A DNA stretch of 64,000 nt from a bacterium (GTDB lineage Bacteria > Myxococcota_A > Bradymonadia > REDH01): positions 1 to 64,000 of the forward strand of contig JAUICO010000007.1 of NCBI GenBank assembly GCA_030427825.1, given 5' to 3'. Below, piece after piece: positions 52,870-61,181 of the stretch (position 1 is its first letter; every line of letters starts with the position of its first letter). Below the pieces are notes generated by a model, which did not search any database, was not told where the DNA came from, and saw only the letters and a program-made list of their open reading frames with translations. The position numbers were made by a program, and so were the translations under genes.

Positions 52870-53937
52870 ATGTTCAGCCAGCTCGCAGAAGTCGAAGCGC
52901 GTTACGAAGAGCTTGAGCACCAGCTCTCGGATCCCGCGATCGCGGGCGATCACGTCGCCTACACGCGGGTGCACAAAGAGCTCACGTCGCTCGCCGAGCT
53001 GGTCACAGCCTGGCGACGCTATCGTGCCGTCGAGTCAGAGATCGCTGACAGCCGCGAGCTGATTCGAGGCGATGACGCGGACATGCGCGAGCTGGCCCGG
53101 GAGGAGCTCCCGGGTCTGGAGAGCGAGCACGCGTCCCTCGCTGAACGGCTCAGGCTGCTCATGCTGCCCACAGATCCCCTCGACGAGAAGAACATCATCC
53201 TCGAGATTCGCGCCGGCACCGGTGGCGACGAATCCGCGCTCTTCGCAGGCGACCTCTTCGATATGTACGCCCGCTTCGCATCCGGTCAGAAGTGGAGCGT
53301 CGAGATGATCTCGGCCAGCGCCGGCACGCAGGGCGGCTACAAGGAGGTCATCGCGATGATCTCCGGCACTCGCGTCTACAGCAACCTCAAATGGGAATCC
53401 GGCGTGCACCGCGTCCAACGCGTACCCGCCACCGAAACCCAGGGCCGCATTCACACCTCGGCCTGTACCGTCGCGATCCTGCCCGAAGCCGAAGACGTGG
53501 AAGTGAACATCGACCCGCAGGAACTGCGTATCGACACCTACCGGGCCTCCGGCGCCGGCGGACAGCACGTAAACCGCACAGACTCGGCGATTCGTATCAC
53601 GCACCTGCCTACAGGTCTCATCGTGACCTGCCAGGACGAGAAGTCACAGCATCGCAACAAAGAGAAGGCGATGAAGGTGCTCGCGTCGCGCCTCCTCGAC
53701 ATCGAAACCCAGCGAATGCACGACGAGCGCGCAGACTCGCGGCGCACACAGGTAGGCTCCGGTGACCGCTCCGAGCGCATACGCACCTACAACTTTCCAC
53801 AGAACAGGCTCACCGACCATCGCATCGGGCTGACACTCTACAAACTCGACAGCGTCATCGCCGGCGAGCTGGGCGAAGTCATCGATGCGCTGACGACCTA
53901 CCATCAGGCAGAGCTGCTCAAGGCGCAGGAATCGTAG
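52870..53937 (+). CDS. prfA: Peptide chain release factor 1
   Basis: The 355-residue RF1 reads UAA and UAG. The codon-recognition PAT tripeptide is at 186-188 ([10 protein letters not shown]) and the catalytic GGQ at 230-232 ([13 protein letters not shown]). These distinguish it from RF2, which has SPF. prmC, the GGQ methylase that usually follows, is absent; a palindromic repeat cluster follows instead. Confidence 0.97.
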   Translation: MFSQLAEVEARYEELEHQLSDPAIAGDHVAYTRVHKELTSLAELVTAWRRYRAVESEIADSRELIRGDDADMRELAREELPGLESEHASLAERLRLLMLPTDPLDEKNIILEIRAGTGGDESALFAGDLFDMYARFASGQKWSVEMISASAGTQGGYKEVIAMISGTRVYSNLKWESGVHRVQRVPATETQGRIHTSACTVAILPEAEDVEVNIDPQELRIDTYRASGAGGQHVNRTDSAIRITHLPTGLIVTCQDEKSQHRNKEKAMKVLASRLLDIETQRMHDERADSRRTQVGSGDRSERIRTYNFPQNRLTDHRIGLTLYKLDSVIAGELGEVIDALTTYHQAELLKAQES

Positions 53938-53938
53938 G

Positions 53939-54067
53939 GCAGGGGCGCTGCCCCTGCACCCCGGCAGGGCTCTGCCCTGCACCCCGGCAGGGCTCTGCCC
54001 CTGCACCCCGGCAGGGCTCTGCCCTGCACCCGCAAGGGGCTTTCGCCCCTTGACCCCATGTTGGGGG
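53939..54067. repeat. Cluster of six palindromic repeats between prfA and dusB
   Basis: Four tandem units of 22-24 bp (53939-53962, 53963-53985, 53986-54009, 54010-54031) share the form GGCAGGG-CTCTG-CCCTGCACCCC. They are followed by AAGGGGC-TTTC-GCCCCTT and CCCCA-TGT-TGGGG hairpins. The cluster occupies the whole gap between the convergent genes. Such REP-like arrays stabilise mRNA 3' ends or stop transcription. Confidence 0.85.
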
Positions 54068-54073
54068 AGGGTT

Positions 54074-55072
54074 TCAGGCGGTGAGATGTTGTCGGGCTGT
54101 TTGGATCAAGCTGCGAAGTGTTTGTTCGGAGGTGAGGCTGCGGAGGTGCTTGCGGATGTAGGGTTCTGCTGGGGTGCCGCGGTAATACCAGAGGGCGTGT
54201 TTGCGAAATTCCAAACAGGTTCGCCGTTCGCCGAAGCAATCGAGGTAGAGGTCGAGATGGCGGAGTACCATCGCTGTACGGGCGTCGGGTCCGCGGTCCG
54301 CGTTGTGTGTTTCGCCGTGAAAAGCGGCTCGCAGCTCCGCGAATATCCATGGGTTTCCGTAGGCGCCGCGACCGACCATGACGGCGTCGCAGCCTGTCGC
54401 TGAGACCATCTTCAGAGCGCTCTCTGCGTCCCGAACGTCGCCGTTGCCGATGACCGGAATCTGCACAGCCCGCTTCGCCTCTGCGATCAGATCCAGGTCC
54501 GCGTGGTGCCCGTAGAAGTCGCTGCGCGTGCGGCCGTGAATGGTCACCGCGGCGCCGCCTCCGTTCTCAATGGCTCGCACGATCTCCGATACATTCGACT
54601 GCTCCCAGCCCGCGCGAATCTTTCCGGTTACCGGAACATCCACCGCCGCGCTCATCGCTGCAAACATCTTCTCGATGCGCACCGGGTCGTTGAGCAGGGC
54701 GGCGCCGTAGCCGGAACGCACAATCTTCCGCATCGGGCAGCCCATGTTCAGGTCCACCATGTCAGCGCCCGCCTCGGCGACCAGAGCAGCCGCGTGCGCC
54801 AGCGGCTCCGGTGCGCACGCGTACAGTTGCACAGCGATAGGGTGCTCCCCCGCCTGCAGGTCGACGAGACGCCAGGTGCGCTCATTGCCGGCGATCAACC
54901 CTGTTGCAAGCGCGGCCTCGGTGACGACCAACCCCGCCCCCTGTTCCCGGCAGAGCCGGCGAAAGGCCGGGTTGGTAACGCCGGCCATCGGCGCCAGAAC
55001 CACCGGCGGATCGATGAAGACACCGCCGATCGAGAGCGCGCCGCCATCGTCAATGTTTGTTTGCTCCGGCAT
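54074..55072 (-). CDS. dusB: tRNA-dihydrouridine synthase B
   Basis: The 332-residue FMN enzyme reduces uridine in tRNA. Motifs are LAPMAGVTNPAFRRL, VDLNMGCPMRKIVRSGYG (catalytic Cys in NMGCP), VTIHGRTRSDFYG, IPVIGNGDV and VMVGRGAYGNPWIF. I start at the ATG at 55072, whose A overlaps the mltG stop (ATGA), rather than the longer start at 55090. It is the last gene of ruvX-mltG-dusB. Confidence 0.93.
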   Translation of the reverse strand: MPEQTNIDDGGALSIGGVFIDPPVVLAPMAGVTNPAFRRLCREQGAGLVVTEAALATGLIAGNERTWRLVDLQAGEHPIAVQLYACAPEPLAHAAALVAEAGADMVDLNMGCPMRKIVRSGYGAALLNDPVRIEKMFAAMSAAVDVPVTGKIRAGWEQSNVSEIVRAIENGGGAAVTIHGRTRSDFYGHHADLDLIAEAKRAVQIPVIGNGDVRDAESALKMVSATGCDAVMVGRGAYGNPWIFAELRAAFHGETHNADRGPDARTAMVLRHLDLYLDCFGERRTCLEFRKHALWYYRGTPAEPYIRKHLRSLTSEQTLRSLIQTARQHLTA

Positions 55073-56217
55073 CAACGGTTGCGCAGCCATCGTTCCACGT
55101 TCTCGTTGTGTTCCGCCAGAGTGGCGGCAAACTCGTGGCGCCGACTGCCATCTCCGCGCGTTACAAAGTACAGAATGTCCGCTTCGTCACTCGGGGCAAG
55201 GACCGCAGCGAGGCTGGAGCGCCCCGGCGCCGCGATGGGAGTCGGCGGCAGGCCGTCGATCACGTACGTCGAATACCGACTCTCGGGGTCGCGACACAGA
55301 GATCGAGTGGGCCGCTCGCGCCACAGCTCAGGACCATAGACGCAGGTCGGGTCGCACTGCAGGCGCATACCCCGCGCGATGCGGTTGTATATCACCCGAG
55401 CGATACGGGGGCGCTCGTCGGCGACCACCGCCTCCTTCTCGACGATGCTGGCGACGATCACCGCTTCGTACGGCGAGATATCCCATTCGCGTTCGAGGCG
55501 CGCAAGGGCCCCCGGGTGGGCCACCAGCAGCTCATTCCATACCGCCTTGTGTCGTTCCGCCATCCGCCCGACGACGGTCTCCGCTCCGATGTTCTGCGCA
55601 AAATCCCAGGTGTCGGGAAAGAGCAGCCCCTCGGCGGATGGCGCATCGATGCCCGCGCCGGCGAGGCGATCCCGGCTGGTAGCGGCGTCAACGAATTCCG
55701 ACGCTGTCACCACCCCCGCCTCCTCAAGGCGCTCGCCTATCTGCCAGATATTGTAGCCCTCCGGCACCGTGACTCGGACTCCGCTGCCTGAGACCGGCGA
55801 GCACAGGGCTTCGAGCAGCTCGGCAGCCGTCATCGGTGCAGACACCGTGTGCCGGCCCGCCTGAAGACAACGCGGGCGATGCATCACGAACCAGATCCAC
55901 GCACCCGGAGTCGATCGCAGCGTGTCTTCGCGCTTCAACCGACGCCACAGTGCAAAACTCGACTCCGACTGTCGCACGTACACCTCAGCTACCGCCGGAC
56001 GCACGACGTTGTTCCGTCCGAAGGTCCACACGTCGACCACAAGAAGGACAAGGGCGAGCAGGGCTATCCCGACGGTGACTCGCCGCGCGCGCCCAGATAG
56101 CTTTGAAGTATCAGCGTTGCGGCGACCTGATCGACCACGCCCTTTCGCTTTTCCCTTCGGACGCCGCTTTCGATCAGCGCTCGCTCGGCCACCACGCTTG
56201 TCATTCGTTCGTCCCAC
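55072..56217 (-). CDS. mltG: Endolytic murein transglycosylase MltG
   Basis: This YceG-family protein has a very basic cytosolic tail (residues 1-46), one membrane helix (VTVGIALLALVLLVVDVW, 47-64), a LysM-like region (VPEGYNIWQIGERL) and the catalytic domain with Glu260 in ASIVEKEAVVADERPRIARV and MRLQCDPTCVYG. It cleaves nascent peptidoglycan strands and sets glycan length. The only canonical start that keeps the membrane helix is GTG 56217, which overlaps ruvX by 154 bp in another frame. Downstream dusB overlaps by 1 bp. Confidence 0.9.
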   Translation of the reverse strand: MGRTNDKRGGRASADRKRRPKGKAKGRGRSGRRNADTSKLSGRARRVTVGIALLALVLLVVDVWTFGRNNVVRPAVAEVYVRQSESSFALWRRLKREDTLRSTPGAWIWFVMHRPRCLQAGRHTVSAPMTAAELLEALCSPVSGSGVRVTVPEGYNIWQIGERLEEAGVVTASEFVDAATSRDRLAGAGIDAPSAEGLLFPDTWDFAQNIGAETVVGRMAERHKAVWNELLVAHPGALARLEREWDISPYEAVIVASIVEKEAVVADERPRIARVIYNRIARGMRLQCDPTCVYGPELWRERPTRSLCRDPESRYSTYVIDGLPPTPIAAPGRSSLAAVLAPSDEADILYFVTRGDGSRRHEFAATLAEHNENVERWLRNR

Positions 56218-56489
56218 TCGACGATATCTCCTGCGAATTGCCCGGCAAGCTCTGCGACAACCGCGCGCGTTCGTCGAGCGGCTCGGCCGACGCGTCCGTC
56301 CAGGTCCAGCGGCAGTCCGACTACCACGACATCAACGTTGTAGCTTTCGATGTGGTCCACAATGCGCTCGATCGCTTCGCCCCGCGGCTTCGCCGATACC
56401 GTCTCGAGCGGCGTCGCGATGACTCCCCGTTCGTCGCTGACGGCGACGCCGATGCGAACCGTTCCGATGTCCAGGCAAAGAATTCTCAT
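56064..56489 (-). CDS. ruvX: Pre-16S rRNA nuclease / Holliday-junction resolvase-like YqgF
   Basis: The 141-residue RNase-H-fold protein has MRILCLDIGTVRIGVAVSD (first catalytic Asp in LDIG), VVVVGLPLDLDG, WDERMTSVVAERAL (catalytic Glu) and DQVAATLILQSYL (last catalytic Asp). I start at the ATG at 56489, where the conserved domain begins. The conserved C-terminus is fully inside the overlap with mltG, so both frames there are constrained. Confidence 0.94.
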   Translation of the reverse strand: MRILCLDIGTVRIGVAVSDERGVIATPLETVSAKPRGEAIERIVDHIESYNVDVVVVGLPLDLDGRVGRAARRTRAVVAELAGQFAGDIVEWDERMTSVVAERALIESGVRREKRKGVVDQVAATLILQSYLGARGESPSG

Positions 56490-56638
56490 GCATGGCCCCC
56501 ATGACACATCGCGTCGGCTCGCCCCAGCACGCTTTTTCGTCTCCGCGATTTTGCTTCGGAGATCCCACCGTGCGATGATCTCCGGTTACTCATCAGTGAG
56601 CACTCCATAAGTGGTTGAAAAATAAGGGCGATTTTTTG

Positions 56639-56650
56639 CCTACATGTAGG
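56639..56650. promoter_or_regulatory. 12-bp perfect palindrome upstream of dam
   Basis: CCTACATGTAGG lies 50 bp before the dam ATG, within an A/T-rich patch that follows TTGAAA. The position, near a likely -10/start region, suits a repressor site. Confidence 0.35.
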
Positions 56651-56700
56651 TTTCCGGAATACATCTGCGTCATCCACCACCCATTGGTTGAGGTGCCCAG

Positions 56701-57561
56701 ATGGCCAAAGCTCCCGATTCAGCTCACGACCTGCTCTCGACTTCCACAGTCGCTCCCAGCCCTTTCCTGAAGTGGGCCGGTGGGAAAGCGCGCCTGATGG
56801 CGCAGTTTCAGCCGTGGATGCCGGAAGACTTCAACCACTACTTCGAGCCTTTTGTCGGCGGTGGCGCGGTGTACTTCACGATGCGACCGCCCGAGGCGAC
56901 GCTCACCGACGTCAATCCCCGCCTGATCGAGTGCTACACGGCGATTCGCGATGAGCCGATCGCGCTCATGGACGAGCTCGCGAAGCACCGCAGCCGCCAC
57001 TGCAAAGACCACTACTATCGCTGCCGCACGCGCATGAATGCGCCCCGCGGGCTCAACGCAGTGTCCCGTGCCGCGCTGATGATCTATCTCAACAAGACCT
57101 GCTTCAACGGCCTGTATCGGGAGAATTCGCGGGGCGAGTTCAATGTACCGATGGGCAGCTACAAGTCGCCGAACATCTTCAACCCCGACCACATCTTCGC
57201 GGTGTCTGCACAGCTGCAGAGCACGAACCTTCGGGTGGCCTCGTTCGAACACGTGCTGGAATCTGCCGAGCCCGGCGATTTTGTCTACTTCGACCCGCCG
57301 TACGTGCCGCTGACCGAGACCAGCTCGTTCACCAACTACTCGAAGGGTGGATTCGACATGTCGATGCAGCACAAGCTCGCGCGAATCTTCGACGAGCTCT
57401 CCCGTCGCGGCTGCTACGTCATGCTCAGCAACAGCGATACACCGGCGGTTCGCGAACTCTTCGAGGGCTGGCGCATCATCGGCATCCAGGCATCGCGGGC
57501 GATCAACTCCCGCGCTTCGGCTCGCGGGCCTGTCGGCGAGGTCCTCGTCCGCAGCTGGTGA
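56701..57561 (+). CDS. dam: DNA adenine methylase (Dam/D12 class)
   Basis: The 286-residue N6-adenine methyltransferase has SAM motif I (FLKWAGGKARLM, FEPFVGGGAVYF) and the catalytic DPPY at 198-201 (FVYFDPPYVPLTETSSF). The D12 class includes Dam (GATC) and phage or restriction-linked methylases; recognition site not readable. No restriction endonuclease or MutH-type gene is nearby, so it is an orphan here, possibly epigenetic or repair-linked. Confidence 0.93.
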   Translation: MAKAPDSAHDLLSTSTVAPSPFLKWAGGKARLMAQFQPWMPEDFNHYFEPFVGGGAVYFTMRPPEATLTDVNPRLIECYTAIRDEPIALMDELAKHRSRHCKDHYYRCRTRMNAPRGLNAVSRAALMIYLNKTCFNGLYRENSRGEFNVPMGSYKSPNIFNPDHIFAVSAQLQSTNLRVASFEHVLESAEPGDFVYFDPPYVPLTETSSFTNYSKGGFDMSMQHKLARIFDELSRRGCYVMLSNSDTPAVRELFEGWRIIGIQASRAINSRASARGPVGEVLVRSW

Positions 57562-57634
57562 GTTCGATCCATCCGGCCGCACGGCCCGGAAGGGGATGAC
57601 CCACGCGCTTGCATCCGCGCCGATTGTCGCGCGT

Positions 57635-57664
57635 TTGTCATGATGGCCGCCCCAATTGTAATCG
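57635..57664 (+). promoter_or_regulatory. Candidate promoter for the GMC operon
   Basis: TTGTCA (57635-57640) and TAATCG (57659-57664) are separated by 18 bp, in an A/T-richer patch before the small-subunit gene. The same spacer length is seen before gyrA and mvaB. Confidence 0.35.
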
Positions 57665-57796
57665 GACTGTAATAAGAGACCGCCCGGTTGGTTTGATCCT
57701 TGATCTGCCGCCAAAGCCCCGTATTCTGTCACACGACTGATGAGTCGGAACTTCTCGGCAGTCCCGAGAAAGCAGCCCCGACCTCTGGGAGGTGTC

Positions 57797-58363
57797 ATGA
57801 CCGCAGCTTTGGTGAACCCCGCAGCCGAACGAGAGGCGATGGCCGCCGCAGAGCAGCACCGCTGGCACCTCGGTCACACCTCGCGACGCATCATCGAAGA
57901 GATCGCCGAGGTCGTGCTCCCGGCAGACGGACGCAGCCGCCGCGTGATCGAACACTGTGTGCGCTACGTTGACGGCTATGTGCCGCACCTGCCGGCCCTC
58001 GCGCGCACTTTCTTTCCCCTCGGCCTGCGCCTCATCCAATGGGGAACCATCCTCACATTCTCGGCGTTCAAGCCCTTCACGTTGATCGCCCGTGCCGCGA
58101 GGCGCAACAAGTACCTTGAGACCTGGTCGACGAGCCGTTTCGCTCTCTTTCGTGCTCTGATGATGGGCGTCCGCGGCCTCATCCTGAGCGGCTACTACGC
58201 GATGCCTGTCGTGTACCGGAAGATCGGCTACACCCCGGACGAGCACCTCGCGACCTGCCGGAAACAGCGGGCGGCGCTGATCGCCGCGACGGGCGACCGC
58301 GACCACCACACCCGAGCAATGCTCTTCTCTGAAATCGGTCATCCGGAGATGTCAGACGGATGA
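57797..58363 (+). CDS. Small partner protein of the GMC oxidoreductase (putative)
   Basis: The 188-residue protein starts at ATG 57797 with GGGAGG 4 nt upstream. It has HTSRRIIEEIAEVVLPADGR near the N-terminus, like the small subunits (gluconate 2-dehydrogenase subunit 3 type) that accompany GMC dehydrogenases. A hydrophobic stretch (TFFPLGLRLIQWGTILTFSA) may associate with membrane. Its stop overlaps the GMC start (ATGA), which supports a stoichiometric complex. Family assignment is tentative. Confidence 0.65.
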   Translation: MTAALVNPAAEREAMAAAEQHRWHLGHTSRRIIEEIAEVVLPADGRSRRVIEHCVRYVDGYVPHLPALARTFFPLGLRLIQWGTILTFSAFKPFTLIARAARRNKYLETWSTSRFALFRALMMGVRGLILSGYYAMPVVYRKIGYTPDEHLATCRKQRAALIAATGDRDHHTRAMLFSEIGHPEMSDG

Positions 58364-59880
58364 CGATTATTCAGGGCCGGCACGTTGAGGCCGGCAGCCC
58401 GAAACAGGTCTTCGAGACCGAAGTCGTGGTCGTCGGAACCGGCGCCGGTGGCGGCCCCTTCGCCGCGGAGCTCGCAGAAGCAGGTGTGGACGTCATCCTC
58501 GTTGAAGAGGGCGGCTACTACCAGACCAGCGACTTCACGACCGACGCCGCGAAGATGGTTAAGATGCTCTATCGCAGCGCCGGCGCGACGATGGCGATGG
58601 GCAAGCCCAATGTGAACTTCATGGAGGGGCGTTGCGTTGGTGGTTCGACGGTCATCAACGCCGGCATTTCCTGGCGCACCCCCGCCCGCATCCTGAAGCG
58701 TTGGCATTGGGAGCACGGCGTCGACGATTGCGAAGAAGAGCACATGAAGCCCTTCTTCGAGAAGGTCGAAGAACGTGTGCACGTCGCTCCCCAGTCCGAA
58801 GAATCGTACGGCGGCGACTCCGAAGTGTTCATGACGGGCTCGGAAAAGCTCGGGTACCGCTGGCTGCCGGTGCGGCGAAACCAGAAGCACTGCGTAGGTA
58901 CGAACAACTGCATCCTCGGCTGCCCCACGGGAGCCAAGCAGTCGGTGCTGATCACCTACATACCGCGGGCCCTGGTCGCCGGAGCGCGCCTGCTCTCAGA
59001 TTGTCGGGTTACGCGAATCAACCACGACGGAAAGCGTGCGACTGGCATCACCGCAGAGTTTATCGACGAGAACCTGAAGACGCGTGCGAAAGTTGAGATT
59101 CGCGCTCAGCACGTCGTGATGGCAGCCGGCGCGGTGCAGACGCCGACCCTGTTGAAAAAGTCGAAAGTCGCCGACCCCCATCGCAACTTCGGCGAGAACC
59201 TCAACCTGCACCCGAACTCCAAAGTCGTCGGCATCTTCGATCGCAAACTGGAGGCCTGGAAAGGAGCGATTCAGGGCATCCAGATCACGGAGTTCATGGA
59301 AGAAGGGCTCATGTTCGGCACGACATTCGTGCCACCTTCGGTGCACGCCATCACGCTGCCCTACTGGGGCAACAAAGCCGCCGAGACCATGGAGCACCTC
59401 AACCAGATGGTCACCGGTGCGGTCCTTGTCGAAGACGTAGATAGCGTCGGCCGTGTACGCCCCGGGTTCGGCGGTGAGGCCACGATGACCTATGCGCTCG
59501 GCAAGCATGACTACCATCAGCTGCGCCGCGGAATCGCCCTGCTCGCCGAGATCTATTTTGCAGCCGGCGCCACCGAAGTGCACCTGCCGTACCACAACCT
59601 GGGGCGCATCCATTCGCCGGACGAGATACCGAAGATATTTGACCCGAAGCTCAAGGCCGTAGACCTCGAGGTGCTCACCGTGCACGCCATGTGCACCGCG
59701 CGAATGGGCAGAGACCCGAAGAGCTCGTCCGTCGACAGCTTTGGCAGAGTCCACGGGTACGACAACCTCTACGTCTCGGACGCGTCGCTCTTTCCCTCGC
59801 CGATCGGCGTCAATCCGATGATCTCGATCATGTCCCTCGCGACCCGAAACGCGGCCCACTGGCTCGAAGTCAACCGCTGA
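58360..59880 (+). CDS. GMC-family FAD oxidoreductase, long-chain alcohol oxidase-like
   Basis: The 506-residue flavoprotein has the FAD motif VVVGTGAGGGPFAAELAEAG, EGRCVGGSTVINAGISWRTP, a Cys-rich loop CVGTNNCILGCPTGAKQS, and the C-terminal catalytic His/Asn region (HAMCTARMG, GVNPMISIMSLATRNA). The Cys loop resembles fatty-alcohol oxidases and membrane GMC dehydrogenases. No signal peptide is visible. A desaturase gene follows after a terminator, which suggests lipid metabolism, but the substrate is not proven. Confidence 0.9.
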   Translation: MTIIQGRHVEAGSPKQVFETEVVVVGTGAGGGPFAAELAEAGVDVILVEEGGYYQTSDFTTDAAKMVKMLYRSAGATMAMGKPNVNFMEGRCVGGSTVINAGISWRTPARILKRWHWEHGVDDCEEEHMKPFFEKVEERVHVAPQSEESYGGDSEVFMTGSEKLGYRWLPVRRNQKHCVGTNNCILGCPTGAKQSVLITYIPRALVAGARLLSDCRVTRINHDGKRATGITAEFIDENLKTRAKVEIRAQHVVMAAGAVQTPTLLKKSKVADPHRNFGENLNLHPNSKVVGIFDRKLEAWKGAIQGIQITEFMEEGLMFGTTFVPPSVHAITLPYWGNKAAETMEHLNQMVTGAVLVEDVDSVGRVRPGFGGEATMTYALGKHDYHQLRRGIALLAEIYFAAGATEVHLPYHNLGRIHSPDEIPKIFDPKLKAVDLEVLTVHAMCTARMGRDPKSSSVDSFGRVHGYDNLYVSDASLFPSPIGVNPMISIMSLATRNAAHWLEVNR

Positions 59881-59888
59881 CCTGAGGC

Positions 59889-59929
59889 CCTTCGTTACAG
59901 GCTTTCTTCCGACCTGAACGAAGGTTTTT
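59889..59929 (+). terminator. Intrinsic terminator after the GMC gene
   Basis: CCTTCGTT-A-CAGG pairs with CCTG-AACGAAGG (one bulged A) around an 11-nt loop and is followed by TTTTT. It starts 8 bp after the stop codon. Confidence 0.85.
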
Positions 59930-60008
59930 GCGCCCCAGAATTGCGTTGACGCACCGCGTCGCCCTCGGCAGGCTCCCGCCCCGATTGGCCGCTCACCGCC
60001 GCACGATT

Positions 60009-60025
60009 GGGTGCGCATTGCACCC
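60009..60025. promoter_or_regulatory. Inverted repeat upstream of desaturase
   Basis: GGGTGC and GCACCC flank 5 nt, about 47 bp before the desaturase ATG. It could be an operator; no consensus is recognised. Confidence 0.3.
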
Positions 60026-60071
60026 GCGAGAAGCCGGTAGCGGGCGTAGAAGCAGGGAAGAGAGTTTACAC

Positions 60072-61181
60072 ATGGCAGTACCCTTCACGTTGACGGATCC
60101 GCGCTACGAGAAGCCGGACTCCCATGGACCCATCGACCGCTTCTTTTTGCGCTACATCAAAGACGAGCGCGACCTGCCCTTTATCTATCTGAACCTGCAG
60201 GCCAGCCTCGTCCTCTTTCCCTTTGCGGTCTTTCTCTTCTGGCCCGGCAACTTCCGCTGGTGGCTGGGTCTGATCTACTTCGTGGTGCTCTACGTCGGTT
60301 TCGTCGACCGCTTCATTTTGATGCTGCACAACACCAGCCACCGCGCATTATTCAAGCGCAGGTACCGGCTGCTGAACCTCTACATCCCCTGGGTGTTGGG
60401 GCCCTTCTGCGGCGAAACCCCTGACACCTACTACGTGCATCACGTGCTGATGCATCACTCTGAGAACAATCTGGACAAGGACCTGAGCTGCACGATTCGC
60501 TACCAGCGAGACCGCTTCTCCCACTTCATGATGTACTTTCTGCGCTTCTTCTTTGCAGGCATCTTCGAGCTCGCCGCCTACCAGTTCAAGAAAGGCCGCG
60601 GGAACTACATCGCTCGGATGCTGGCCGGCGAGTTGGGGTTCTATGCGCTTGTCATCGGGCTCTGTTTCGTGAGCTGGCAGGCGACGCTGGTCGTCTTCAT
60701 CATCCCCTTCGTGCTGACACGATTCCTGATGATGGCCGGAAACTGGGGGCAGCACGCCTTCATCGACCCGACGGACCCGGGCAACTCCTGGCGAAACAGC
60801 ATCACCTGCATCAACTCCCGCTACAATCGACGTTGCTTCAATGACGGCTACCACATCAGCCACCACGTGCGTCCGACGCGCCATTGGACGGACCACCCCG
60901 CCGAGCTTGAGAAGAACATCGAGCGCTATCGCAGCGAAGGCAGCGTAATCTTCGAAGGCACCGACTTCTTCGAGGTGTGGCTGATGCTGATGCTCAAACG
61001 ATACGACAAGCTGGCGGACCACTTCGTCGACCTCTCCGAGACGCCTCGCAGCAAAGAACAGATCGTCGAGTTCCTCCGCTCGCGCACGCGCCGAGTCAGC
61101 TACGAGCAGGTTCCGAAGGGCATGCCGCTGGGCGAGAAGCCGCCCGCGACCGGTGCTCAGCCCGCCGCGGCCGGCGCCTGA
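60072..61181 (+). CDS. Membrane fatty-acid desaturase-family protein
   Basis: The 369-residue protein has several membrane helices and the three His boxes of the FA-desaturase/hydroxylase family: HNTSHR (box 1), HHVLMHHSENN (box 2) and GYHISHHVRP (box 3), which bind the di-iron centre. ATG 60072 has GGAAGAGAG upstream; a longer frame from 59928 crosses the leader. It is separated from the GMC gene by a terminator. Electron donor and substrate are unknown. It overlaps the convergent truC gene by 25 bp. Confidence 0.9.
   Translation: MAVPFTLTDPRYEKPDSHGPIDRFFLRYIKDERDLPFIYLNLQASLVLFPFAVFLFWPGNFRWWLGLIYFVVLYVGFVDRFILMLHNTSHRALFKRRYRLLNLYIPWVLGPFCGETPDTYYVHHVLMHHSENNLDKDLSCTIRYQRDRFSHFMMYFLRFFFAGIFELAAYQFKKGRGNYIARMLAGELGFYALVIGLCFVSWQATLVVFIIPFVLTRFLMMAGNWGQHAFIDPTDPGNSWRNSITCINSRYNRRCFNDGYHISHHVRPTRHWTDHPAELEKNIERYRSEGSVIFEGTDFFEVWLMLMLKRYDKLADHFVDLSETPRSKEQIVEFLRSRTRRVSYEQVPKGMPLGEKPPATGAQPAAAGA

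Noticed and set aside
57563..57575. GTTCGATCC resembling a tRNA T-loop
   Set aside because: No acceptor, D or anticodon stem can be built around it.
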